From NCBI GenBank assembly GCA_047967505.1, contig CM106539.1: a stretch of 64,000 bases of DNA. One strand, given 5' to 3'. This DNA comes from Dipteris shenzhenensis (Eukaryota > Polypodiophyta > Polypodiopsida > Gleicheniales). Under the pieces are notes generated by a model. The model had not been told where the DNA came from. It saw nothing but the letters and a program-made list of their open reading frames with translations, and ran no database searches. The stretch's first letter is position 1; every line of letters begins with the position of its first letter. The translations under genes and the position numbers were made by a program. Below, piece after piece: positions 20,953 to 30,525 of the stretch.

Positions 20953-21413
20953 GTGCAGCAGTAACTGCTGCTTTGAGATTGTGGAAACTTTAATGGCTTA
21001 TGGTATGAAGGTGGTGTCAGAAATAGAATGTCGCTTGTTGGAGCCAACTTCCTGCAGCAGAAGACTTGTCCCAGGGTTCGCACAATGCATAAAACAGGTC
21101 TCAACTCAAGTGTTGTTGAAGTAAACCACAGATACAGACTAGAGCATTTTTATGAAGTAGAATGGCCAAAACATGTAGAACGACTGCTGTCTGCCGCCTT
21201 GTACATCCAAGACAACTGCCCCAGTCTGCTGCTGCAGACTGCCGACCTGCTGCAGGCCTGTTGTCACAAAATTATCTATTCCTGACTCTGGTCAAAGAGA
21301 GTTTACTCCAGCCAACTAGAGAGAGTTTCTTTTCGATTGTTTGTTTTTACTTTCGTGCTTCGTTGGCGTCAGAACTCCCTGAAAACTCCCTTGAACCTTC
21401 TTCTTGCTCTCAT
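20953..21413. other. gene-less stretch
   Basis: No coding or repeat structure recognised. Short ORFs here look like chance. Confidence 0.4.
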
Positions 21414-21555
21414 TCCTTATTCTCCCTGACTTCAATTTCCTGCCTGCTCGTATAGAATTTGGTTCCTACCTGATCTCCTTCCTTATTCTCCCTGAATTCG
21501 ATTTCCTGCCTGCTCTCCTACCTTACTCTCTCCGCATTCGATTTTCTGCCTACGT
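21414..21555 (+). repeat. degenerate tandem repeat, about 40-67 bp x 3
   Basis: Units beginning ccttattctccctga at 21414 and 21481 and ccttactctctccgca at 21521 share the ttcgattt(c/t)ctgcctgc block. Confidence 0.6.
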
Positions 21556-21639
21556 TAGGTACCCATCTTAGATTGCCCCATGGCTCCCCGAACAGCCTTG
21601 TCTCAGTACCCTGATTCATCACCGCCCCAGTGTAGGACT

Positions 21640-21965
21640 AAACGGTGGAGAGCACCGTCTCTCCCGCATGAAAGAAGACTTCCACGCACAGTATGGACAC
21701 CACGGAGGACTAGGATTAGTCAAGCGCACAAGAATGATTGCATTGGCTAATCTGTAATGGGTGAAAAGCGTTGGAACTATGTATATTTGTGACAAGATTA
21801 TGGAGAGTGCTAAATTCCCCCACGTTTTAAGGGGAAAAGCACACGTGCATGGGCAACCAGCTCAAAAGGTGGGGCCACAAAATAGAAAGCAGCTATATGA
21901 GTTGGGGCACCCGATTTTAGAGAAAAAGCGTATGCTTTCAGTAGAGCGGGCCTACTTTGGTTAAA
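21640..21965 (+). pseudogene. possible gypsy integrase zinc-binding fragment
   Basis: The plus strand reads FHAQYGHHGGLGLVKRTRMI, followed after a stop by WVKSVGTMYICDKIM. Spacing and wording recall the His-His-Cys-Cys zinc-binding head of retroelement integrases (H-x3-H, then WW.., then C-x2-C), but the second Cys is not clear. Offered only as a possibility. Confidence 0.25.
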
Positions 21966-23159
21966 AGCTTGGCTTTTCATGTGAGTAACAAGTTATTCTT
22001 CTGCTGTAATAAAATCCTTCAAAGGGGGGGGAAGGGGGGGGGCGGGCAGCTCTTATTTTTTGGCCCCTACTGTGGTGCGAGTTTCTTTCTCATTCTCCCT
22101 CCTGCTTCGAGAGCTCTGTTCTTGCTGAATCACTTCTGCCCTCCCCTAGACTGAGTTTCCAGCTCTTGGTTTTGTTTGAAGCGCTTTTCTCTAGTCTTTG
22201 ATGCACACATGCTGCTGGGTTAAAGGCACAGTCTAGAGATGAGAAAAGTGGCAGAGTTTCAACAATAAAAGACCCTTTTCCCTTTTGCTGCCTTGAGATG
22301 TGGACCCTTCCTGCAACCTGATGCAGGCTTTATTGTGCGCCCTGTAGCAGCCTATGCTGCTGCCTGCATGGCATTCGCAGCCACATCCTTTCTCTTTTAT
22401 CTCTCTCAGATCAGCCCATGTCGCCTTATTCACATACCTGTTGCGCAGATCGTCCTCCCCCACGTCCTCACTTTGAGGCATACAGGGGCTTCTAGATCCC
22501 AATAGGTGACCTGCTACTTGCGAGATTTGACTTCTGGAAAACGTTGGAACTTTTGATATGTGTTACATCTTTGCCAAGTCCTTGATATGCTTTCTAAGGG
22601 CTTGATGGATATCTGCTCACTAAGTTTGAGCATTGGTGGGAATCTTCCACGTCATGATCTCTTCAACTTTGGATGGGCACAAGCGAACTCGAGGCATTGA
22701 TGATGCATCTCACAAGCCATCTTATATAGTCCCTCCACATTTCCCTCTAACTCCCACTAGCCCCTTTTTCCCCCTTCATTACAGAAAAGGGGTCAGGGAA
22801 AAATTAGAGAAAGGGGGTAGAAGAAGAAGAAGAAGAAGAATATATTATCGTCCTCTGAAGACCAAAACCGGCCTATGGGACCTGAGCAATACAATATCAC
22901 AAGTACATGAAAGCTCCTCCCGAAGATGGGAGGGTGGAAAGAGAAACCACCTTCTAGGATTCAGGTGGATTCCTATGCTTGAAGAGCTTATACACAAATG
23001 TTCCTAAAGCTGAAGGTGACCCTTTATGCAGCAAATCAGCCAGTTTGTTATGTCCCTCAAGGAGGTGATTGAACTCTTCCCTAATGTGTGCATAGAAGGG
23101 TGAGAAGGAAGGAGATGGGGTAGGAGAGAGAGGTAGAGGTAGGGGGAGTTAGAGAGAGA
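21966..23159. other. stretch without an assignable gene
   Basis: Contains a G-rich run (about 22026-22046), an AAG triplet run (about 22820-22840) and no supported gene. Two overlapping ORFs at 22233-22505 on opposite strands have no recognisable content. Confidence 0.4.
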
Positions 23160-23167
23160 TGGGGGGT

Positions 23168-23201
<34 letters not shown>

Positions 23202-23661
23202 TAATGTCCACTGGAGATGAATAGGTCTATGGGACAGCAAAAAACCATCGTACATCTGCTTAGGCAAGGCACATGGCAACTCGCAGGGTGTGGAGAGAGA
23301 GAGAGAGAGAGAGATGTATTACCATCTTTGGGAGGCCTCATGGGCATATATGAGACAAAGTACAATCGTAGAGCAACTCATACAAGCCACTGTGTGCTGA
23401 AGTAGAGGGCTCAACCCTTTACTGAGTACTATGCCAAACTAAAAAACTCAAACCTCCATAAACAAAACTAGTGCTCAATCTCAGAGTCAAAATCAAAATC
23501 CATAGCCGGTGTTGTGGTGGCTCTTCTATGGACTGCGAAAATGTCTCGTATATGTGTCTATTGGGTAGTCTCTCTTTGTGGGGGGGGGGCACGGTCTCTG
23601 TGATCTTTGTATCGTGTGGGCCATGTCGAGAGTGACGTCGTTGGTCGAGCGATCCCCTGCA

Positions 23662-23707
<46 letters not shown>

Positions 23708-24790
23708 AAGATGTATTAACGTCCACGGGAGGCCTCGAGGGCCTATGGGACAAAGTACATAGAAAAGAGAACTCATACAAGCCTTAGTGGGCTGAAGCAA
23801 AGGGCATGCTAGGATCCTTGCTGAGTACTAATCTATGCTAACAACAAAATCATAATCATGAATAGAAATAGTCAACTGCAACTGCATAGTGGGCCAGATC
23901 AATCTATCCAGTATCAGGTACAAACTGAAAAACAAGTCAATCTCGATGCTGGGGCTCAGAAACCGAAGCCTGGTACAGTGATGGCTCTCTAGTGGGCTGC
24001 GAAGATGTCTCGTATCTGTGTCTGTCGAGTTGTCTCGCGCTGCGGTGGGGGACACGGTCTTCTCGCTCTCTGAACTCTCTGAGCTATGTCGAGAGTGACC
24101 CCTTGTCTCTGTCGGTCCCCCGTGAGGAAAGCTGTGATAGGTCGGACCTCAATAGAGTGTACTCTGAGGACTCTCTGTCGCGCATGTGGTCTGTGTCCCT
24201 CTCTCGGTGGTACCGTGTCGGCTACTAATCTAGACTGCTCTCATGTCGGCTAGCTCCTCCTCCACTCCACTGTGTCCTGGGCTGACTCAAAATAGAAGTC
24301 TGTGATGCGTTGTTGTGCCCGGTCATCCTCTATGTCTTGTGGCAGTTTGGCCATCCCCTACTTCTCTCTGATCTATCACAGTAGTGTCTCTCTGTGCCGA
24401 CGCATCTCCATTAGATAAAGCCCGATACAGACTTGGTCATGGAAATGGATCAGTCATCATAAAGGGCCGAAGCCACTCCCCTCCAGTTAGAGACAGTGGT
24501 AGCGCCCCCGGATCTCGTAGTAGGCTGGGCAAACACAAAGAAAGCGACCCTAGCGTACTTAGCGTGTAGACCCGCTGCTCTCTAGGTATACTTGCTGCTC
24601 TCCCTGCCTCGAGATCCTCAGCTGATGGGACGAAACCCGCATCTGACTAATGGCAATCCTCAGTGCATGAGAGACTCCTCTGTCCTCGAGATACGGGGTG
24701 TGATGATGAATCCCTCCTCTGATACTCTCAGTCTACAGAAGGCCTCAGGGGCCTATGAGACAAAAGTACACATCAAGAAAAGAAAGCTTC
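23160..24790 (+). repeat. tandem array of about 390-450 bp units anchored by GA microsatellites
   Basis: (GA)n tracts at about 23172-23201, 23291-23312 and 23663-23704 are each followed by a similar segment: (g)atgtatta, ggaggcct..gggc.tat.gaca, then actcatacaagcc. The unit from 23290 and the unit from 23663 are similar over more than 350 bp. This includes the gctgcgaagatgtctcgtat block (23533 and 23998) and the atgtcgagagtgac block (23621 and 24087). A further partial copy (ggcctcaggggcctatgaga) is at 24737. Long Ser-Leu or Glu-Arg ORFs crossing it are microsatellite translations. Confidence 0.75.
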
Positions 24791-25282
24791 ATTATCTCCG
24801 AGGAGAGACGGACTGCACAGGGCATCTCCTAGAGAGTGCATAAAGCAGCTCTCCTAATTATTATAGATCCACCTATGTTCTAGTACTATCATAATGTGAC
24901 CTTCATTACATCAGTTTAAGATTGATAGCCTTTGGGCTTAGATTTGAAATCTCGAATCAATGCTTGTCCTTCACAGTAGACCACCCATTTTCTTTCTTTC
25001 TTGCTGGAACAATTCGGTGTCGATTCCGGTTCCTGGCTTTTCAACCAGTGTGGCTGCTGCTCCTCCAGGTCCGGTCCTGTACAAGCAAACCATCCTGGTA
25101 CACAGGGCTGAACGCCTTGATCTTGGGTATCTTGGGTGTATCCATCTTGGCCTGTGCAAACTGAGTAACCACCACTCTCTCTGCTGTATTAACCCCCAAG
25201 ATGGGCTAGAGGGTTTTCATCCCAGCTTGGAGTTTGCCTACTGAGCTGTGACCCCCCTTGAAGCTAGTGCGAGTTTGAAGAG
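24791..25282. other. gene-less stretch
   Basis: Two overlapping plus ORFs and one antisense ORF of 60-95 codons lack domain content. A minus-strand frame from about 25200 to 24920 is fairly open and basic but unrecognised; it could be a decayed gag segment. Confidence 0.3.
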
Positions 25283-25753
25283 TGTTGGAATAGGGTTCGT
25301 CACCTCCCCATCTGTAAGCCCCCATATGAGGAGACCAGAGGGGGGGTGGACCATAGGGTGATGTGGCTGCCGCATGGGCAGCACCTTGGCTGCCATGTGG
25401 GCAGCATGCTCACACAAACACACAGAAATGGGGCTGCCACATGGGCAGCACATGGGCAGCCATGTGGGCAGCAGGTCCAGAGAGTTATCGGGCAATTGGG
25501 AGCCACCATGGTGGACAGCACCAATACGGAGGTGCCACGTGGCTGTCTGGAAATGGAGAAAAACCCTCAAGAAGAGTGCCCCCACCTGGTCGTTTTACAG
25601 ACCAGAGTGGGTCGCTTACTGGGCTGTTTGGATCGGCCAAGGGGCCCCTACCTGGTCGGCCAAAATGGGGGGCATCCAGCCCCTATAAAAGGACGCCATT
25701 GGGGCCTCACTTCACACCCACTAGAGCAGCAAGTGCCCTGGTGAAAGCTCCGG

Positions 25754-25790
<37 letters not shown>

Positions 25791-25886
25791 CCAGGGCATT
25801 CCTAGAAGAAACTTCGTCTTACCTCACATATCCCTTCGTGGCACCTGTATGTCCTGCCGTAGGGGAAGAATGCATTTCCCTCAACA
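25283..25886 (+). repeat. probable solo or orphan LTR (LTR-D)
   Basis: About 604 bp with inverted termini TGTTG...CAACA, a strong CTATAAAAGG TATA box at 25683-25692 and a (CT)n tract (about 25755-25785) in the expected R/U5 position. No target duplication is visible, and the flanking minus-strand gypsy pol does not match its orientation. It contains the GCTGCC-palindrome block. Confidence 0.5.
25361..25475 (+). repeat. cluster of GCTGCC..GGCAGC palindromes
   Basis: GCTGCC and GGCAGC occur repeatedly around catg(t/g)gg (gctgccgcatgggcagc, gctgccatgtgggcagc, gctgccacatgggcagc and tandem partial units). Each can fold into a short hairpin. Located in the U3 part of LTR-D. Confidence 0.8.
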
Positions 25887-25929
25887 GTTTGGAACCAAAT
25901 AGATTTTTTTCCGGAACCACAACAGACCG

Positions 25930-27900
25930 TTATTCAAAGTCAGGATATCCTGGCATGAGGGCTCTTGCAATTCTGAAAAGATGTCTGCTGTCTTTCCATT
26001 CTGCATGTACTCTTTTTGAGTGCCATGTCTCCAATCCTGGCAGACAACATGCAAGCCGGCACTGTGGACAAGGCATTTGCAGTCACATTTTCTTTCCGCT
26101 TGCTGTACTCAATGTCAAATCGTAGGACTGCACTGAAGCCAACTATCTCTTTTGCTTGGCAGACAAGTTGAGGTGCGTGAGGAAAAATTTGAGTGTCCTA
26201 TGATCAGTTTGACCTTAATTTTCTCTCGTACAGGTAGTGATGCCACTTTTTGAAGGCATGTTGGATGGCCAACATTTCATCATAAACAATGTAGTTGAGC
26301 TCTTTAGCATCAAATTTTCTGCTTTCAAAAGCTATTACACCATCCTCTTGACTAGAAGAGCTCCCAAGCCTTTGCCACGACATCTGTCTCCACAATGAAT
26401 AGCTGTGAGAAGTCAGGGCATACCAACAGAGGTGCATGAGTTAAGCCAAATTTCAGGTCTCCGAAATTGATTTGGGCTTCTTTTGACCACCAAAAAGCAT
26501 CCTTCTTCAAGAGGTCCGTGAGAGGAGCTGCCCTCTTGGCAAATGTCTGAATAAGTCGCCTGTAGATGGCTGCTCACAATGTGCCCCATGTATTCAACCT
26601 CTTCTGCCATAAAGGTACATTTGCTGGCTTTTGCATAAAGCTGATGCGACCTCAAAATTTGCAGCACTTGTTTGACACGCTCAATGTGCTCTTGTTTGCT
26701 CTTGCTGTAAATGATGATGTCATCGGCAAAAACCAACTCATATCTGAAGAGAGGCGGCTGCAATATTTTGTTCATGAGTGCGTGAAAGGTGGCCGGTGCA
26801 TTAGTCAACCCGAATGTCATCACCTTGAACTCATAAAAACCCCTTCCATTCGAAAGACTGTTTTGTGCTATCACCCTCTTTCATTCTGATCCGATGATAG
26901 CCTGATCTTAGATCTCTCTCTGTGAAGAACTACGAATCCTTAAGTTCATCTAACAAGTCATCAATCCTAGGAATTGAATGATAGCCCGATCTGATGTTTT
27001 GTGCTCATCACCCTCCTTCACTCTGATCTGATGATAGCCCGATCTCCGATCTATCTTTGTGAAGAATTGAGCATCCTCTAGTTCATCTAACAAATCATCA
27101 ATCTTGGGAAATGTTTCTTTTATAATAGCCTTTTTGAGATCCTTGTAATCAATGCATGTAAAGTATGAATCCTCTTTCTTTTTCACAAGGAGCACTAGGG
27201 AGGCAAAGGGAGAAGTGCTATGAGAAATGAAATTCTTCTCAAGCAACTCCCATACATGTCCTACACCTCCTTTAGAGAGACGATATGGAGCCTTGTTTAT
27301 GGGCTTACTTCCAAGCTCCAAAACTATGGCATGATCAACATCCCTTTTTGGAGACAACTGACATGGCATATCAACAAGTATATCAGTAAACTTTGACAGC
27401 CATTTCCATATCCTTCACCTGGGGAATGCTGCCCGTGTGATTCAATGACACATTCAATTCATAAATGACATTTCCTTTCTTGAGCTTTTGGGCCAATTGC
27501 CTTGCTGAAATCATATGCATTTTTGGGGCTATCAAACCTTGCAATACCACTGTTATTTCTTATGTGCACTGCAGAGATCGTGGCATTCAATACTAACTCC
27601 CCAGGGACTTCATCCAATCACATCCCAAGTCTATGTCAAATTCAGACCCATGTCCAATGCAAAGAGATCACCTACAAATTCATAATCATGAGAGAGCCGG
27701 ATTCTGGCATCTTGACAACATAGTCTGCTAATCATATGCTGTCCATTGGCGACCTCAACTCTCAACCCATGGTCTATCTTTGTGGCAACAAGCCCCACCT
27801 TTTGCAAGGTCATGATGTTGATGAAACTTATGACTAGTCTTGCCCTTGATATCACCTTTCAATCTCAATGTCTCTATACTCTGGGCACACGGGTATCAAT
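25930..27900 (-). pseudogene. Ty3/gypsy protease-RT-RNase H fragment (gypsy-2)
   Basis: Minus strand, order protease, RT, RNase H. Protease (27890-27560): TLRLKGDIKGK, then TSHKF...INIMTLQKVGL, LRVEVANGQHM and DYEFVGDLFALDMG. The Asp-Ser-Gly active site is missing through a short loss. RT (27369-26560): RDVDHAIVLELG, FTKIDRRSGYHQIRV, then after a frame break FKVMTFGLTNAPATF and LVFADDIIIYS (the Y/F-x-D-D box), with KASKCTFMAEEVEYMGHIVS. RNase H (26437-26000): VIAFESRKFDAKELNYIV, FKKWHHYLY, TDHRTLKFFLTHLNLS, then FDIEYSKRKEN in another frame. Integrase is absent. Several stops and shifts make it non-functional. Upstream it abuts the LTR region of gypsy-3. Confidence 0.88.
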
Positions 27901-28467
27901 GCATCAAAAGTTATGGAAATAAAGTGACATGACCACGATCGCTCCTAGAAATCTGGACCTGCACATAAGCACAAACCAACGATCATAGAACCACGAAGAG
28001 AGGCGGAGGCATGCTCACCACCCAACCATGATGCTCACGGGTCCAGGACCCGTAGAATCCGAGCATCCCCTCGAGCCATAGGCTGGGCTGCTAGCACGAA
28101 CATCTGCATCCAACAAGTCCACACCTCCTGGCATCCCATACCACCAGTAGGCGCCCATAGGGCCTCAGAACTACGCTTGGAATCTGGGCTACGCTAGAAA
28201 GGAGGTGCGTGTCCGCAACACGATCCAAGATGCAGACCAACAAGGAAGAGCTAGACCTGCTCTGACTTGCATGAAGGAGAACAGAACCCCCTGGGCCCCT
28301 TATCTAGGCTCTGGCCCATTGCCGCTAAAAATAGTTGGAACCCTAACTCATCTGTTGCCCTTGCAACCCAACCTCAGAATCTCCTGCCTAGCCACTAGCC
28401 TCCCCAGGCTATCAAAGCTAGTCATGTGCACCTAAGCACACGTCAGATACAATCCGTGCACATGACA
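27901..28467 (-). repeat. 3' LTR of chromoviral gypsy-3 (right part certain)
   Basis: On the minus strand a polypurine tract is followed by TGTCATGTGCACGG at 28467, an LTR start. The sequence then continues non-coding for about 560 bp until gypsy-2 protease begins. The lower-coordinate end is not fixed, since no partner LTR is in the window. Confidence 0.5.
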
Positions 28468-28468
28468 T

Positions 28469-28481
28469 ACTCCCCTTCCTC
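28469..28481 (-). other. polypurine tract
   Basis: The minus-strand sequence GAGGAAGGGGAGTA immediately precedes the TG of the 3' LTR, in the correct position for plus-strand DNA priming of gypsy-3. Confidence 0.65.
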
Positions 28482-28484
28482 TAA

Positions 28485-29583
28485 GAACTCACTCCGGAGT
28501 TCAAAAGAAAGTGCAGAAACTCTCTTTGAAGGTTAGTCAATGTCTCCCATGTAGAGTCCTCCTCAACATGATCTTCCACTTTATCTTGTATTCTGTGATT
28601 GTTCGATTTCTAACTTGATGTTCACAAAAGCCAAGAATACTCTCAGGCTCGTGTGGTAGAAAGGTTAAATCTTCAACCTCAATAAGTTCTTGAGGAGTAA
28701 CTACCTGATCCTCAGCACCTAGCATTTCTTTCAATCTACTGACATGAACGATTGGATGAATCCTTACATTAGGAGGAAAATCTAGTTCATATGCAACTTG
28801 GCCAATTCTTCGTACAACCTTGAATGGACCACAGTATCTGGGGGATAACTTCCTAACCTATCCAATACTGAGACTCTTGGATTCCTTGGGAATACGCAAG
28901 TACACCATCGTTCCAATAGAGAACTCTCTAGGCAAATGATGTCTATTAGCATAGAATCGGTCCTTGTCTTGGGTACTTCTAGACTCCTTGGCAAACTGCA
29001 ACATTTTTTACATGTCTTGCAAAAATGTTTTCGCAGCATCATTCTTGATTCGCTTGACTCCGACCATTACTGGAGATTTAGGTTGAAACCCGTACAGAAT
29101 GCTTTGCACTGTTATAAGCAAATTCAACCATGGGTAAGTAGTCTTCCCATGATGACTGCCTCTTGGAAACATATGCTTGAAGCATGTCCTCCAAAAGTTG
29201 TTTCACAACTTTTTTCATTGAGCATTTTTAGAGGAACTCAAACTAAGAATGGTATCCAACTTATTAAAGATAAGCGTTCAAAATTCACTTGTAAACGTAG
29301 AGTCCTCATTGATTATGTCAGACGGTAACCCATACAGACAAAACAATTGGTCAACAAATTGTTGAGCCAACTGAGACGTTGTGACCGTGGATCTAGTAGG
29401 TATGAATCTAGCCATCTTCGTCAAGCGGTCCACGATAACCCATATGGAATTGTGACCTTTGCGCGTTCGTGGCAATCCCATAATAAAATCCATGGAAATA
29501 CTTTTCCACTTATTTCTAGGAATCTCCAAGGATTGTAGCAACCCGAACTTCGACATCATGCCTCTTTCTTGGTACGATGTCAT
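28485..29583 (-). pseudogene. Ty3/gypsy chromovirus integrase and chromodomain (gypsy-3)
   Basis: Minus strand. Integrase core: SISMDFIMGLPRTRKGHNSI and VIVDRLTKMARFIP, then IINEDSTFTSEF, where chromoviruses have a D-R-D motif, so the second catalytic position is altered. After a frame break come [55 protein letters not shown] (GPY/F module) and [17 protein letters not shown]. The end is a chromodomain: [17 protein letters not shown], then, shifted by one base, [12 protein letters not shown]. That chromodomain marks a chromovirus. It is followed by a polypurine tract and 3' LTR. Confidence 0.85.
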
Positions 29584-29709
29584 ACTTGGACAACAGTGGC
29601 TCTACGACTATGATCCATCAATCAATTTTTGTAGCCATACTATCCAGTTTGTCCACCAGGGAAAACTTATTGAGCTAACTGGTTTAAGGGACTCTCCTTC
29701 AGCGCATTG
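29539..29709 (+). pseudogene. Ty3/gypsy protease C-terminal fragment (gypsy-4)
   Basis: The plus strand reads NFDIMPLSWYDVILGQQWL, the end of the gypsy aspartic protease, then HTIQFVHQGKLIELTG. It is bounded on both sides by minus-strand gypsy pieces, so it is a rearranged scrap. Confidence 0.7.
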
Positions 29710-29727
29710 ACTTATTATTTTCTCCAC

Positions 29728-29922
29728 AAGTAGTACAGGAGATTTGAAAGGGCTACGACTGGGCCGAATGTGACCTTTGTCGAGTAGTTCGGTGACCTGT
29801 CTTTGGATTTCTTCATTTTGAGTGTAAGAAACCCGATAAGGAGGTTTCGACGGTGGATTACTGCCGGGAATAAGTTCGATTGGGTGATCCACTGGTCGTC
29901 GAGGTGGTAACTGCTTTGGCAA
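29728..29922 (-). pseudogene. Ty3/gypsy RT N-terminal fragment (gypsy-5)
   Basis: The minus strand reads QLPPRRPVDHPIELIPGSNP, PSKPPYRVSYTQNEEIQRQV and LLDKGHIRPSRSPFKSPVLL, the classic start of gypsy RT. It is cut after the first RT block by the plus-strand protease piece. Confidence 0.8.
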
Positions 29923-29964
29923 TTCCTGTGGAAAAATATCTAGGTAGGGCTGAAAAAAAGGTTG

Positions 29965-30525
29965 GTTGAGGTATTCAAGAGGATCCTACGTCTTTTGTTA
30001 AAAGAGCATCATGTAGTTCCTTATGCTGCCCATCCAGGCATCAACAAGACTTATAGGTTACTTAGTGCAACATACTACTGGCCTCAGATGAAAAGCGATG
30101 TCATCAAAATGGTTACATCTTGCTTATCTTGTCAACAAATGAAAGCAAGCCGACGACTTCCAACAGGACTTCTTCAGCCTCTTCCAGTTCCAACTGAAAG
30201 GTGGGAAAGTATTTCCATGGATTTCATTACAACACTACCATGATCCTCCAAAGGTAACACTCAGATTATGGTAATTGTTGATCGATTGTCCAAAATGGCA
30301 CACTTTGTTGCTTGCAAAAGCAGTGCACAGGCTCCGGACATCGCTAAACTCTTCATACAACACATCTTCCGACACCATGGATTGCCCAAGAACATCATAT
30401 TTGACAGAGATCCTAAGTTTACCAGTCACTTTTGGATTTCACTGTTTGAATATTTGGGAACAACTCTACTATTCAGTTCAGCCTACCACCCAGAATCAGA
30501 TGGCCAGACTAAAAGAGTCAACCAA
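29965..30525 (+). pseudogene. Ty3/gypsy integrase fragment (gypsy-6)
   Basis: The zinc-binding head is present: HPGINKTYRLLSATYYWPQM and CLSCQQMK. The catalytic core keeps SISMDFITTLP (first Asp) and IIFDRDPKFTSHFW (second Asp). Its final motif is HPESDGQTKRVNQ, with Lys at the place of the catalytic Glu. One stop follows TTLP. The frame runs directly into copia gag sequence near 30525, so a copia piece replaced the rest. Confidence 0.85.

Noticed and set aside
23004-23800. ORFs with long Ser-Leu or Glu-Arg runs
   Set aside because: Translations of GA/CT microsatellites, no other content.
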